Shown here: one piece after another, positions 18,380-27,722 of the stretch
How the letters are laid out: each line of letters opens with the position of its first letter
Position numbering within the stretch: the stretch's first letter is position 1
Assembly (NCBI GenBank): GCA_003242685.1
Contig: QGVD01000003.1
Location: 49,576-113,575, forward strand
Source of the DNA: Pseudomonadota bacterium
GTDB taxonomy: Bacteria; Pseudomonadota; Gammaproteobacteria; Steroidobacterales; Steroidobacteraceae
Direction: 5' to 3'
DNA: 64,000 nucleotides
Made by a program: the position numbers and the translations under genes
Notes under the pieces: model-generated
What the model saw: only the letters and a program-made list of their open reading frames with translations
What the model was told of the DNA's origin: nothing
Databases searched by the model: none

Positions 18380-20560
18380 ATGAAACAGGCGTTCCGAACG
18401 TGGACGGTTCTCTTCCTCGGATTGGCGTGGGCCGTGTGCGGTGCCGCGATGGCCGCCGAGGAGTTCCTGCCGCCCGAGCAGGCATTCCGGTACACGGTGG
18501 AGAGCGACGGCGATTCCCTCACCGTCCGCTGGACCGTGGCCCCGGGCTACTACCTCTACCGCTCGCGCATGGGGCTTTCGAGCGCAACGCCCGGAATCAC
18601 CATCGGCACGCCGAGCTATCCCGAAGGCGAGGTCCACCGGGACGACTACTTCGGCGAGCAGGTCATCTTCAGAGACGAGTTCACGGTAACCGCACCGCTC
18701 GAGCGCGCTGCGGACGCGCCGCGCGAGCTCGCGCTGGAGCTCAGGCTCCAGGGGTGCGCGGATGCCGGGCTGTGCTATCCGCCGATGACCTGGGATACGA
18801 AGGTCGCGCTGCCGCCCGCGTCTGCAGCGAATGCCGCTTCGATCCTCGAGCTCGCCCGCCGCGCGTCGAACGAAGACGAGTTCCTGCCTCCCGATGAGGC
18901 CTTCAGGCTGGAAGCCGTCGCGGCAGGACCGGACCGGGTCCGTCTGGTCTGGACCATCGCCGACGGCTACTACCTCTACCGCAGCAAGCTCGCGGTCTCC
19001 TCGGAAGCGGAAAACGTCCAGCTCGGCCAGCTCTCGCTTCCGGCCGGCAAGACCAAGACCGACGAGTACTTCGGGACACAGGAGGTGTACTACGGCGAGC
19101 TCGAGGCGACGCTGCCCGTCGCGCGGGCCGCCACCGAAGCCCTCGAGCTGCCGCTCGCGGTGACCTACCAGGGGTGCGCCGACGCGGGTCTGTGCTACCC
19201 GCCGATCACGAAGACGGTCAGTGTGAGCCTGCCGCCCGGCACGGGCGCGGGCGGGTTCGTTTCCGAGCAGGATCGTCTCGCGGCGCTGATCCGCGAGGGC
19301 AATCCGTTCCTGGTGCTCGCGACGTTCTTCGGCCTGGGGCTCCTCCTCGCCTTCACCCCGTGCGTGCTGCCCATGGTCCCGATCCTCTCGGGGATCATCG
19401 CGGGACATGGCACGCGGGTGACGACGCGCAGAGCCTTTGCCCTTTCGCTCACCTACGTGCTGGGCATGGCGTTCACTTACACGCTCGCGGGCGCGCTGTT
19501 CGCAGCCGCGGGCCGGCAGGTCCAGGCGGTCTTCCAGCAGCCGTGGATCGTGACGCTCTTTGCCGGGCTCTTCGTCGTACTGGCGCTTTCGATGTTCGGG
19601 CTCTTCAACATCCAGATGCCCGCAGCCATTCAGACGCGCCTCGCGAACCTCAGCAACCGGCAGTCGGCGGGTCACTTCGGCGGTGTCGCCGTCATGGGTG
19701 CCCTGTCAGCCCTGATCGTGACCACCTGCGTCGCGCCGCCTCTCGTCGCGACCCTGGCGGTCATCGGCCAGAGCGGCGACATGGTGCGCGGCGGAGCTGC
19801 GCTCTTCGCGATGAGCCTCGGCATGGGCACGCCGCTCCTGGCCGTCGGCGCCTCGGCAGGCAAGCTCCTGCCGCGCGTCGGACCGTGGATGGAGGTCGTG
19901 AAGCGGTCCTTCGGCGTCCTGATGCTCGCCGTGGCCGCCTGGATGCTCGCGCGCATCGTTCCCGAGAGCCTGACTCTCCTCCTGTGGGCGGTACCGGCGT
20001 TCTGCGCGGCCTGGGTGCTCTGGACGGCCGTGAAGCGCACCTCGAAAACGGCATTCGCGCTGCGTACGACCGGTGCAGCGGCGGGTCTCTACGGGGTCGT
20101 GCTCGTCGCGGGAGCCGCGCTCGGCGGATCCGATCCGCTCGCGCCGCTCCCGATGATGCGCGGCCAGCACTCGGAGCTGCCGTTCACGACGATCAAGTCC
20201 GTTTCGGATCTCGAGCAGCAGCTCGCGGCGGCGCGCGCCTCCGGACGGCCGCTGATGCTCGACTTCTATGCGGACTGGTGCGTCTCCTGCAAGGAAATGG
20301 AGCGCTACACCTTCACGGACGAAGCCGTGCACGAAGCGCTCGCCGGTGCGGTGCTGCTGCGCGCGGACGTCACGCGCAACGACGCCGAGGACCAGGCGCT
20401 GCTGAAGCACTTCGGCATCTTCGGACCGCCGACCATCGTGTTCTACGGCCCGGACGGCACTGAGCGCCGCAACTACCGCGTGGTCGGCTACATGAAGGCG
20501 CCGGAGTTCGCCGCTCTGGCACGGGAAGCGCTCGCCCGCGAGACGCTGGTCGCCCGCTGA
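18380..20560 (+). CDS. dsbD: Thiol:disulfide interchange protein DsbD with tandem N-terminal domain
   Basis: 726 residues from ATG 18380, against roughly 565 in E. coli. A signal peptide ends near residue 26. Two consecutive copies of the periplasmic alpha domain follow (about 27-145 and 167-285). Both carry GYYLYRS, a D(D/E)YFG block and the redox pair QGCADAGLCYPP (Cys126/132 and Cys266/272). Then come eight predicted membrane helices with the channel cysteines in FTPCVLPMVPI and TTCVAPPLV. A C-terminal thioredoxin-like domain has DWCVSCKEME. It carries electrons from cytoplasmic thioredoxin to periplasmic DsbC/DsbG and cytochrome c assembly. Upstream cutA and downstream tlpA fit a redox cluster. 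The duplicated alpha domain explains the extra length. Confidence 0.93.
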   Translation: MKQAFRTWTVLFLGLAWAVCGAAMAAEEFLPPEQAFRYTVESDGDSLTVRWTVAPGYYLYRSRMGLSSATPGITIGTPSYPEGEVHRDDYFGEQVIFRDEFTVTAPLERAADAPRELALELRLQGCADAGLCYPPMTWDTKVALPPASAANAASILELARRASNEDEFLPPDEAFRLEAVAAGPDRVRLVWTIADGYYLYRSKLAVSSEAENVQLGQLSLPAGKTKTDEYFGTQEVYYGELEATLPVARAATEALELPLAVTYQGCADAGLCYPPITKTVSVSLPPGTGAGGFVSEQDRLAALIREGNPFLVLATFFGLGLLLAFTPCVLPMVPILSGIIAGHGTRVTTRRAFALSLTYVLGMAFTYTLAGALFAAAGRQVQAVFQQPWIVTLFAGLFVVLALSMFGLFNIQMPAAIQTRLANLSNRQSAGHFGGVAVMGALSALIVTTCVAPPLVATLAVIGQSGDMVRGGAALFAMSLGMGTPLLAVGASAGKLLPRVGPWMEVVKRSFGVLMLAVAAWMLARIVPESLTLLLWAVPAFCAAWVLWTAVKRTSKTAFALRTTGAAAGLYGVVLVAGAALGGSDPLAPLPMMRGQHSELPFTTIKSVSDLEQQLAAARASGRPLMLDFYADWCVSCKEMERYTFTDEAVHEALAGAVLLRADVTRNDAEDQALLKHFGIFGPPTIVFYGPDGTERRNYRVVGYMKAPEFAALAREALARETLVAR

Positions 20561-20638
20561 TCCGGCAGCCGTCGTCAGGCAGCCGCACCCGGAATCCGTG
20601 GATTTCCGGTATCCCGCAAGGTAGGCTCGCCGCCTCAC

Positions 20639-21331
20639 ATGAGCCGCTCCTCGCGCACTCCCGTCGTCATCGCCGTGCTGGCCGGCGCCGCGCTCGCCGG
20701 CTTCGGCAGCCATTACCTGCTCGGAAGGCGGGAGGCGCAGGGGCCCGTGCCCACCGCGGGGACGGCCTCTCCGTCCGCGCCGGCGGAAGAGGCCCGGGAA
20801 ACGAAGAAGGCGATTCCCGAGACGGTTCCCGACGTCACGCTCGCCGATCGCGAAGGCAAGCCGCGCAGCCTCGCCGAATGGCGCGGCCGGCCGCTGCTCA
20901 TCAACTTCTGGGCGACGTGGTGCGCGCCGTGCCGGCGTGAGATTCCGTTGCTCATGGATCTCAGGCGCGAACGGCGGGCGAGCGACCTCGAGGTGATCGG
21001 CATCGCCGTGGATTTCCGCGAGGAAGTGCTCGCCTACGCGAAGGAGATCGGCATCGACTATCCGCTCCTCATCGGGGAGGAGGACGGTCTTGCGGCCGTC
21101 GATGCGTTCGGGATGGAGATGCTCTTCCCCTTCACGGTGTTCGCGGACAGGGAAGGCCAGATCGTCGCGCTGAAGGTCGGCGAGCTGCACCGCGACGAGG
21201 CCGACTTCATCCTCGACCGCATGCAGGAGGTCGAGGCCGGCTCCCTGGATCTGGCCGCCGCCCGCGAGCAGATCGCCAGCCGCCTCCGGGACCTGGCCGC
21301 CGAGCGCGCCCGCGCCCAGCCCGGCGCCTGA
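20639..21331 (+). CDS. TlpA/ResA-type periplasmic thioredoxin
   Basis: 230 residues. An N-terminal membrane anchor or signal (VVIAVLAGAALAGFGSHYLL) is followed by a Pro/Glu linker and a thioredoxin fold with the active site WCAPCRRE (about residue 98). The specificity block after it (PLLMDLRRER) is of the TlpA/ResA class. It likely reduces periplasmic disulfides, such as apocytochrome c, using electrons from the DsbD encoded just upstream (78 bases). A helical C-terminal tail (residues 190-230) is longer than usual and has no assigned role. The precise partner is inferred from context. Confidence 0.85.
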   Translation: MSRSSRTPVVIAVLAGAALAGFGSHYLLGRREAQGPVPTAGTASPSAPAEEARETKKAIPETVPDVTLADREGKPRSLAEWRGRPLLINFWATWCAPCRREIPLLMDLRRERRASDLEVIGIAVDFREEVLAYAKEIGIDYPLLIGEEDGLAAVDAFGMEMLFPFTVFADREGQIVALKVGELHRDEADFILDRMQEVEAGSLDLAAAREQIASRLRDLAAERARAQPGA

Positions 21332-21443
21332 AAGAACACGTTCTTCCCCGTTCCACGAAATTCGGGGCCAGAACTGGCCCGATTGACGCGAATTAGGTTA
21401 CATTCGCTGCACTTTGCCGCGCCCCATCGAGGGGCATGCACCG

Positions 21444-21890
21444 ATGGCACGACTGCTTCTGCTCAACGGCCCCAACCTCAATCTGCTCGGCTCACGCGAG
21501 CCGCAGCTGTACGGCAGCGTCACGCTGGCGGACATCGAGCGCCGGGCGGCCGCCGTCGCGCAGGAACACGGCCACGAGCTGATCGCGTTCCAGAGCAACG
21601 CGGAGCACGAGCTGATCGAGCGGATCCACGGGGCGCCTCGCGAGGGGGTCGAGTTCCTCATCTTCAATCCGGGTGCCTTCACGCACACGAGCATCGCCCT
21701 GCGCGACGCCCTGCTCGGCGTCGGGCTCCCGTTCATCGAGGTACACCTGTCGAACACGCATGCGCGCGAGCCGTTCCGAAGGCACTCGTACTTCTCCGAC
21801 ATCGCCGTGGGCTCGATCTTCGGCCTCGGCGCTCTCGGTTACGAGCTCGCGGTCCGGGCGGCCGCCGAGCGGCTCGCCCGCAGGTCCTGA
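21444..21890 (+). CDS. aroQ: 3-dehydroquinate dehydratase, type II
   Basis: 148 residues from ATG 21444. The catalytic tyrosine lies in REPQLYGSVTL and the active-site histidine in FNPGAFTHTSIA. LNGPNLNLLG and VHLSNTHARE are invariant family blocks. The dodecameric enzyme converts 3-dehydroquinate to 3-dehydroshikimate in aromatic amino acid synthesis. It is the first gene of the conserved aroQ-accB-accC group, probably co-transcribed with it (42 bases to accB). Confidence 0.97.
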   Translation: MARLLLLNGPNLNLLGSREPQLYGSVTLADIERRAAAVAQEHGHELIAFQSNAEHELIERIHGAPREGVEFLIFNPGAFTHTSIALRDALLGVGLPFIEVHLSNTHAREPFRRHSYFSDIAVGSIFGLGALGYELAVRAAAERLARRS

Positions 21891-21932
21891 AGTCAACCGG
21901 ATATCGCCTTTGCGCAAGGGAGCATTCCCGGC

Positions 21933-22415
21933 ATGGACATTCGAAAAATCAAGAAACTGATCGAGCTCCTGGAGGAGTCCGGGATCGCCGAGATCGAGAT
22001 CAAGGAGGGGGAGGAAGCGGTCCGCATCAGCCGGCTGCCGACGGGCCCCATCGCATCTCAGCTGCCGGCGACCGCCGCGATTCCCGTGACGACCGCACCC
22101 GCAGCGGGAGCCGCCACACCGCCGTCACCGGGAGCGTCCCAGGCGCCCGAAGCCGCGGCGCCCAGGCCGAAGCCCAACGAGCACGTGGTCACCGCGCCGA
22201 TGGTCGGCACCTTCTACGCGGCGCCCTCACCCGGCGCCAAGCCCTTCGTCGAGATCGGTGACGAGGTCGAGGTCGGTCAGGTCCTGTGCATCATCGAGGC
22301 GATGAAGATGATGAACCAGATCGAGGCCGACAAGGCCGGCCGCATCACCTCGATCATGGCGAAGAACGGCGACCCGGTCGAATTCGGCCAGCCGCTGTTC
22401 GTGATCGAAGAATAA
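21933..22415 (+). CDS. accB: Biotin carboxyl carrier protein of acetyl-CoA carboxylase
   Basis: 160 residues. A helical N-terminus (IRKIKKLIELLEESGIAEIE) leads to an Ala/Pro linker (about 40-80) and the biotinyl domain with the EAMKMMNQ motif, in which Lys125 is biotinylated. It has the thumb typical of AccB (FYAAPSPGAKPFVEIG). It carries the carboxyl group between AccC and AccAD in fatty acid synthesis. A GGGAG ribosome-binding site lies upstream and accC follows after 7 bases. Confidence 0.98.
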   Translation: MDIRKIKKLIELLEESGIAEIEIKEGEEAVRISRLPTGPIASQLPATAAIPVTTAPAAGAATPPSPGASQAPEAAAPRPKPNEHVVTAPMVGTFYAAPSPGAKPFVEIGDEVEVGQVLCIIEAMKMMNQIEADKAGRITSIMAKNGDPVEFGQPLFVIEE

Positions 22416-22422
22416 GGCTCCC

Positions 22423-23766
22423 ATGCTCGAGAAGGTCGTCATCGCCAACCGCGGCGAGATCGCGCTGCGCATCCTGCGCGCGTGCCGCGAGCTCGGCATC
22501 AAGACGGTCGCGGTGCACTCCACCGCCGACTACAGCCTCAAGCATGTACTGCTCGCCGACGAGTCGGTCTGCATCGGGCCTCCGCCGTCCGCGCAGAGCT
22601 ACCTCAACATGCCCGCGATCATCAGCGCGGCCGAGGTCACGGACTCCGTCGCGATTCACCCGGGATACGGCTTCCTGTCCGAGAACGCCGACTTCGCCGA
22701 GCGCGTGGAACGCAGCGGATTCATCTTCATCGGTCCGAAGCCCGAGACGATCCGCCTCATGGGCGACAAGGTCTCGGCGATCCGCGTGATGAAGCAGCAC
22801 GGCGTCCCGTGCGTGCCCGGCTCGGACGGGCCCTTGAGCGACGATCCGGACGAGAACCTGCGCATCGCGCGCGACATCGGCTACCCCGTCATCATCAAGG
22901 CCGCGGGCGGCGGCGGCGGTCGCGGCATGCGCGTCGTGCACAGCGAGGCGTCGCTCCTCAACGCGATCAACATCACGCAGGCCGAGGCGCTCGCCGCCTT
23001 CGGCAACAACCAGGTGTACATGGAGAAGTACCTGGAGCGGCCGCGGCACATCGAGTTCCAGATCCTCGCGGACCACTACGGCAACGTGATCCACCTCGGC
23101 GAGCGCGACTGCTCGCTGCAGCGCCGGCACCAGAAGGTGATCGAAGAGGCACCGGCGCCGGGCATCACGGCGCGTCAGCGCAGGATCATGGGCGAGCGCT
23201 GTGTCGAGGCCTGCCGCGCGGTCGGGTACCGGAGCGCCGGAACGCTCGAGTTCCTCTACCAGGACGGCGAGTTCTACTTCATCGAGATGAACACTCGCAT
23301 CCAGGTCGAGCATCCGGTGACCGAGATGGTCACGGGCATCGACATCGTGAAGGCGCAGCTCCTGATCGCCGCGGGCGAGAAGCTTCCCTACGTGCAGAGC
23401 GACGTGCAGATCCGCGGCCACGCCATCGAGTGCCGCATCAATGCGGAGGACGCGAAGACGTTCATGCCCTCACCGGGCCCGATCCGCCTGTGGCACGCGC
23501 CCGGCGGCCCGGGTATCCGCGTCGACAGCCACATCTACTCCGGCTACAACGTGCCGCCGCACTACGACTCGCTGATCGGCAAGATCATCGCGCACGGCGA
23601 CACGCGCGAGACCGCGATCGCGCGCATGAAGAACGCGCTCGCCGAGATGGTGATCGAGGGCATCAAGACGAACGTCCCGCTGCATCAGGAGATCTTCAAT
23701 CACGCGGCGTTCCGCAGCGGCGGGCTCGACATCCACTATCTCGAGCGCCGGCTCGGGCTGCGCTGA
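22423..23766 (+). CDS. accC: Biotin carboxylase subunit of acetyl-CoA carboxylase
   Basis: 447 residues, full length. It has the ATP-grasp fold: N-terminal VIANRGEIALRILRACRELG, the glycine-rich ATP loop KAAGGGGGRGMR (near residue 160), EKYLERPRHIEFQ, the RDCSLQRRHQK block and FIEMNTRIQVEHPVTE (near 286). It carboxylates the biotin of AccB with bicarbonate and ATP. It is coupled to accB by a 7-base gap containing AAGG. Confidence 0.98.
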   Translation: MLEKVVIANRGEIALRILRACRELGIKTVAVHSTADYSLKHVLLADESVCIGPPPSAQSYLNMPAIISAAEVTDSVAIHPGYGFLSENADFAERVERSGFIFIGPKPETIRLMGDKVSAIRVMKQHGVPCVPGSDGPLSDDPDENLRIARDIGYPVIIKAAGGGGGRGMRVVHSEASLLNAINITQAEALAAFGNNQVYMEKYLERPRHIEFQILADHYGNVIHLGERDCSLQRRHQKVIEEAPAPGITARQRRIMGERCVEACRAVGYRSAGTLEFLYQDGEFYFIEMNTRIQVEHPVTEMVTGIDIVKAQLLIAAGEKLPYVQSDVQIRGHAIECRINAEDAKTFMPSPGPIRLWHAPGGPGIRVDSHIYSGYNVPPHYDSLIGKIIAHGDTRETAIARMKNALAEMVIEGIKTNVPLHQEIFNHAAFRSGGLDIHYLERRLGLR

Positions 23767-23870
23767 TTCCGTCCCGCTCCCGTTCCGTCTCCCGACGCGA
23801 TGCCGCCCGCACGGTGGCGGCACACCGCGCAGGCGGGTGCGGAGCGAGGAGCGGGCGGTAGACTCGCCTC

Positions 23871-24749
23871 ATGCCTTTCCTCGCTCTCGCCTTCGAGCTC
23901 GGCGGCCGCGATCCCGACGCGGTCGAGGCGACCTGCTTCGCGCACGGCGCGCTCGCGGTCACGCTGTGCGACGCGCGCGACGATCCGATCCTCGAGCCCG
24001 CGCCGGGCGAGACGCGCCTGTGGCCCGCGACCAGGCTCGAGGCCCTGTTCCAGGGTGACACTGAGCCCGCGCCGCTCATCGCGGCGCTGGCCGCCGAGCT
24101 GGGACTTCCGCCGGCCGCCATCGAGCAGCGCACGGTCGAGGACCGCGCGTGGGAGCGCGAGTGGATGAAGGACTTTCAGCCGATGCGCTTCGGCGCGCGG
24201 CTCTGGGTGTGCCCGCGGCACGGCAGCGTCGACGATCGGGATGCCGTGGTGCTGCGCCTCGACCCGGGACTCGCCTTCGGCACGGGCACGCATCCCACCA
24301 CGGCACTCTGCCTGGAGTGGCTCGACGCGAACGTGCGCGGAGGTGAGGACGTCATCGACTACGGCTGCGGCTCGGGGATCCTCGCGATCGCGGCAGTGCT
24401 GCTCGGCGCGCGGCGCGCGAGCTGCTTCGACATCGATCCCCAGGCGCTGCTCGCGACGCACGACAACGCGCAGGTCAATGGTGTCGAGGAGCGTGTCCTG
24501 ATCTGCGCCGAAACCGGCCGGCTGCCGCGAGGCGTCGACCTGCTGCTCGCGAACATCCTCGCCGGCCCGCTGTGCGAGCTGGCGCCGCGCTTCGCCGAGC
24601 TCGTCCGCCCCGGTGGCACACTCGTGCTCGCCGGGCTCATGGAGCATCAGGCAAACGAGGTGGCGCAGGCCCAGTCGCCGTGGTTTGATATCACGCCCTT
24701 TGGATTGCGGGACGGCTGGGTGGGTCTGCAGGGGACGCGCCGCCCCTGA
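23871..24749 (+). CDS. prmA: Ribosomal protein L11 methyltransferase
   Basis: 292 residues. The N-terminal ~95 residues form the substrate-recognition domain. The methyltransferase domain follows, with LDPGLAFGTGTHPTT, the SAM-binding VIDYGCGSGILAIAA and the NPPxx-equivalent LLANILAGPL. It trimethylates lysines and the N-terminus of L11. Its position after accC is the usual gammaproteobacterial order. Confidence 0.96.
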   Translation: MPFLALAFELGGRDPDAVEATCFAHGALAVTLCDARDDPILEPAPGETRLWPATRLEALFQGDTEPAPLIAALAAELGLPPAAIEQRTVEDRAWEREWMKDFQPMRFGARLWVCPRHGSVDDRDAVVLRLDPGLAFGTGTHPTTALCLEWLDANVRGGEDVIDYGCGSGILAIAAVLLGARRASCFDIDPQALLATHDNAQVNGVEERVLICAETGRLPRGVDLLLANILAGPLCELAPRFAELVRPGGTLVLAGLMEHQANEVAQAQSPWFDITPFGLRDGWVGLQGTRRP

Positions 24750-24764
24750 CGAGCGGCACTTCCG

Positions 24765-26192
24765 ATGTACACCGTCTGCCCCAAATGCGCGCTCACGCTC
24801 GTCGTGACCACGGCGGATCTGCGCGTGGCTCAAGGCTACGTGCGCTGCGGCCGCTGCGCGAGCGTCTTCAACGCACTCGCGGCGCTCAGCGAGGCGCCAG
24901 AGCCTGCGGGAACGAGAACGCGGACCTCTGCGACCGGCCCTGCCACGCGGCCGAGCGAGCGGGAGCTCGACCTGGCCGCGTCCTCACCTGCGGATCGGCC
25001 CGAAGTCGAATCCGGCCCGATCGATTTCGACTTCACGACACCTGCGCAGCAGACGAAGTCCGCGCAGCAGGAGGCTCCGATCGAGATCGAGCTTCCGGCG
25101 CCGGAGCCCACGCAATCTCCGGCGCCGCCACAACCGTCCGCACAGTCTGCCGATACCGCACAGACCACCGAAGAGGACGAGGCGATTCCCGACGCCGCGC
25201 TCGAGTTCGATCCGGTGGCGACCGACGTATCGGAAGTGTTCGTCGAGCCGCCGCGCGGTCCGCAGGAGGACGCCGTCGGCACGATCGAGACGATCATTCT
25301 GGAAAGCGCGGAGGATGGCGAGAGCGACCGCAGCTCGGACGATCCCACCGACGAGTTCGCGATCGACCCGGGGCTGCGCGCGCTGGCGGCAGAGATCGAA
25401 TCCACCGGAGTGAGCGAGTCGGCGCCGACCGAGTCACCCGCACCCGCTCCGCCGACGCCTGCGAAGCCCGAAGCGGCACCGGGCGCTGCGCTTTCGTCAA
25501 CTCCCGCCGCTGTCGGAAGGACGACGGACGCCGGGCGGACGGCCGCTGCGGAGCCGCCGCGAAGTGAAGCGCCGAAGACTCAGACTGCGCCTGTCGCGGG
25601 CCATGAGGCAGTGCGCGAGACGGAGGATTTCGACACTGCCGAAGCTCTGGTGGCGATCGATCGCACACAGCGTCGCGCCACCGCGCTCTGGGGCATCGGC
25701 GCGGTGCTGCTGCTGCTCCTGCTCGCCGCGCAGGTCATTCACTACCATCGCCACGAGCTGGCCGCCGATCCGCGCCTCAACGGACCGCTCACGGCGCTCT
25801 ACGCCGCGATGGGCATCGAGCTCGTGCCGCGCTGGGATCTCTCCGCCTACGACGTGCGCCAGCTCGGTGCCTTCGCCGATCCTTCGGGCTCGGGACGGCT
25901 CACCGTCCGTGCGAGTCTCAAGAATTCCGCGTCGCAGGCTCAGCCGCTGCCGCTGCTGCGCGTGACGCTGCAGGACCGTTTCGGCAATCGCATCGCATCG
26001 CGCGACGTCGAGCCTGAGCATTACGTCCCCTCGAGCGTCCCTCCCGGCGCGCTGCTCGCCGCGGGTCAGCGCATCGATGCTGAGATGACGTTCGCGGATC
26101 CCGGCAAGGAAGCGGTCGGCTTCGAGCTCGATGCGTGCCTGAGATCGGCCTCCGGCGAGATCCGCTGCGCCGCAGACCTGCGCGGACGCTGA
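24765..26192 (+). CDS. Zinc-ribbon / DUF3426 membrane protein
   Basis: 475 residues. The N-terminus is an MJ0042-type zinc ribbon with two CxxC pairs (YTVCPKCALTL and VRCGRCASVF). A long disordered Pro/Ala/Glu/Thr linker spans residues ~45-300. One membrane segment follows at ~308-325 (LWGIGAVLLLLLLAAQVI), and a C-terminal DUF3426 domain (~345-475) ends in ACLRSASGEIRCAAD. This architecture is common in beta- and gammaproteobacteria directly after prmA, as here. Function is unknown; it may be a membrane-anchored regulator or envelope sensor. No catalytic motif is visible. Confidence 0.88.
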   Translation: MYTVCPKCALTLVVTTADLRVAQGYVRCGRCASVFNALAALSEAPEPAGTRTRTSATGPATRPSERELDLAASSPADRPEVESGPIDFDFTTPAQQTKSAQQEAPIEIELPAPEPTQSPAPPQPSAQSADTAQTTEEDEAIPDAALEFDPVATDVSEVFVEPPRGPQEDAVGTIETIILESAEDGESDRSSDDPTDEFAIDPGLRALAAEIESTGVSESAPTESPAPAPPTPAKPEAAPGAALSSTPAAVGRTTDAGRTAAAEPPRSEAPKTQTAPVAGHEAVRETEDFDTAEALVAIDRTQRRATALWGIGAVLLLLLLAAQVIHYHRHELAADPRLNGPLTALYAAMGIELVPRWDLSAYDVRQLGAFADPSGSGRLTVRASLKNSASQAQPLPLLRVTLQDRFGNRIASRDVEPEHYVPSSVPPGALLAAGQRIDAEMTFADPGKEAVGFELDACLRSASGEIRCAADLRGR

Positions 26193-26208
26193 AGAGGAGC
26201 GGCGACGG

Positions 26209-27237
26209 ATGAGCTCAGGACCTCGCATCGGTCCCTACGTGCTGCCGTCCCGGGTGGTTCTCGCACCGATGGCGGGAGTGACCGACCGTCCGTTCCGCGT
26301 TCTCTGCCGCCGGCTCGGCGCGGGCCTCGCCGCGTCGGAGATGCTGACGAGCGACACGCGCCTCTGGAACACCCCGAAGTCGCGGCGCAGGATGGATCAT
26401 GCGGGCGAGCCCGAGCCGCGCGTCGTGCAGCTCGCCGGCGCGGATCCCGATGCGCTCGCCGAGGCTGCACGGCTCAACGTCGCGCTCGGTGCGCAGATCA
26501 TCGACATCAACATGGGCTGTCCCGCCAAGAAGGTGTGCGGACGCGCCTGCGGTTCCGCACTGCTCAGGGACGAGGCGCTCGTCGCGCGCATTCTCGATGC
26601 GGTCGTGCGTGCGGTCGACGTTCCGGTGACGCTGAAGATCAGAACCGGCTGGGATCGCGCGCATCGCAACGGTGTGCGTATCGCCCGGCTCGCGCAGGAA
26701 TGCGGCGTGCAGGCGATCGCGGTGCACGGGCGCACGCGCGAGGACATGTTCGAGGGCAGCGCCGAATACGAAACCATCCGGGCGATCAAATCGGAAGTGT
26801 CGATTCCCGTTTTCGCGAACGGCGACATCGATTCGCCGCGGAAGGCGCGCGAGGTACTTGATTTCACCGGTGCGGACGGGGTAATGCTCGGCCGCGCCGC
26901 GCACGGTGCACCATGGATTTTCCGCGCTGTCAACTCCGAGCTCGACGGTGAGCCGGTTGCGCATGGTGAATGCGGCTCGCTATCACGCGCCGAAGTGCGT
27001 GCTATCATCCTCGAGCATCTGGAATCCCTTTACGCCTTCTACGGCGAAGACGCTGGAGTCCGGATCGCGCGCAAACACCTCGGCTGGTACTGCAGGCAAA
27101 TCGCGGATTCTGCGCGCGCGGCCGACGCGACGCAGTGGCGCGAAGGTCTCATGCGAGCCGGCAGCACGGCGGAGCAGTTCGCGCTGGCGAAGAACTACCT
27201 AGACGAATGGGCCGAAGGGCCGCGGTGGGTCCTTTGA
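26209..27237 (+). CDS. dusB: tRNA-dihydrouridine synthase B
   Basis: 342 residues. It has the FMN-binding TIM barrel with VLAPMAGVTDRPFR at the start, NMGCPAKKVC containing the catalytic cysteine (~residue 105), HGRTREDMF and NGDID. It reduces uridine in the tRNA D-loop. A strong GAGGAG ribosome-binding site precedes it. dusB directly upstream of fis is the classic gammaproteobacterial pair and supports DusB over DusA or DusC. Confidence 0.96.
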   Translation: MSSGPRIGPYVLPSRVVLAPMAGVTDRPFRVLCRRLGAGLAASEMLTSDTRLWNTPKSRRRMDHAGEPEPRVVQLAGADPDALAEAARLNVALGAQIIDINMGCPAKKVCGRACGSALLRDEALVARILDAVVRAVDVPVTLKIRTGWDRAHRNGVRIARLAQECGVQAIAVHGRTREDMFEGSAEYETIRAIKSEVSIPVFANGDIDSPRKAREVLDFTGADGVMLGRAAHGAPWIFRAVNSELDGEPVAHGECGSLSRAEVRAIILEHLESLYAFYGEDAGVRIARKHLGWYCRQIADSARAADATQWREGLMRAGSTAEQFALAKNYLDEWAEGPRWVL

Positions 27238-27301
27238 TCGGGGGAGAAAGATCGCGCCGATCGCGTGCCCGGAAATGCAGAGAGTTTTTGGGGAACGTCC
27301 G

Positions 27302-27592
27302 ATGACAGCGAAGAAAGACGGTCGCGCTCGCACAGAATCCATCGCCCGCCACATCGGCAAGGAGCTGCCCCTGCGCAGCCACACGGAGCGCGCGCTGCAC
27401 GACTACTTCGCGAGTCTCAACGGCCACAAGCCGGCCCGTCTCTACGATCTCGTCATCAGGGAAGTCGAGGAACCGCTGTTCCGCGCGGTGCTCGACTACG
27501 CCGAAGGCAACCAGAGCCGCGCCGCAGGAATTCTCGGCATCAATCGCGGCACGCTGCGCAAGAAGCTGCGCGAGCTCGGTCTCGCGAACTGA
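27302..27592 (+). CDS. fis: DNA-binding nucleoid protein Fis
   Basis: 96 residues from ATG 27302; an in-frame ATG at 27275 would add nine residues. The C-terminal half is the Fis helix-turn-helix: LDYAEGNQSRAAGILGINR then GTLRKKLRELGL. Fis is a homodimer that bends DNA and regulates rRNA operons and growth-phase genes. It sits 64 bases after dusB and is probably co-transcribed, as in E. coli. Confidence 0.95.
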   Translation: MTAKKDGRARTESIARHIGKELPLRSHTERALHDYFASLNGHKPARLYDLVIREVEEPLFRAVLDYAEGNQSRAAGILGINRGTLRKKLRELGLAN

Positions 27593-27722
27593 AGGCGTAC
27601 CGGACGCGAATTCCGCCTTCCTCGCCAGGATCTGTCGACCGGGCGCCCGGATGCGCCCCGCCGTACGGAGCGCCCCGCGCTCTTGCTGTAGACTGTGGAC
27701 CGTCACCCGTGGACTTCGGCCC

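Noticed and set aside
20590..20612. CCGGAA...TTCCGG stem after dsbD
   Set aside because: Imperfect (one bulge) with no T-tract; too weak to call a terminator.
21332..21380. Two short stem-loops between tlpA and aroQ (AAGAAC/GTTCTT and GGGCCAG/CTGGCCC)
   Set aside because: Arms of 6-7 bases with 2-base centres and no T-tract; not distinguishable from chance.
27659..27675. The 17-mer CGTACGGAGCGCCCCGC occurring here and near 61400
   Set aside because: Only two copies, both in GC-rich intergenic DNA with unrelated flanks; chance is plausible.
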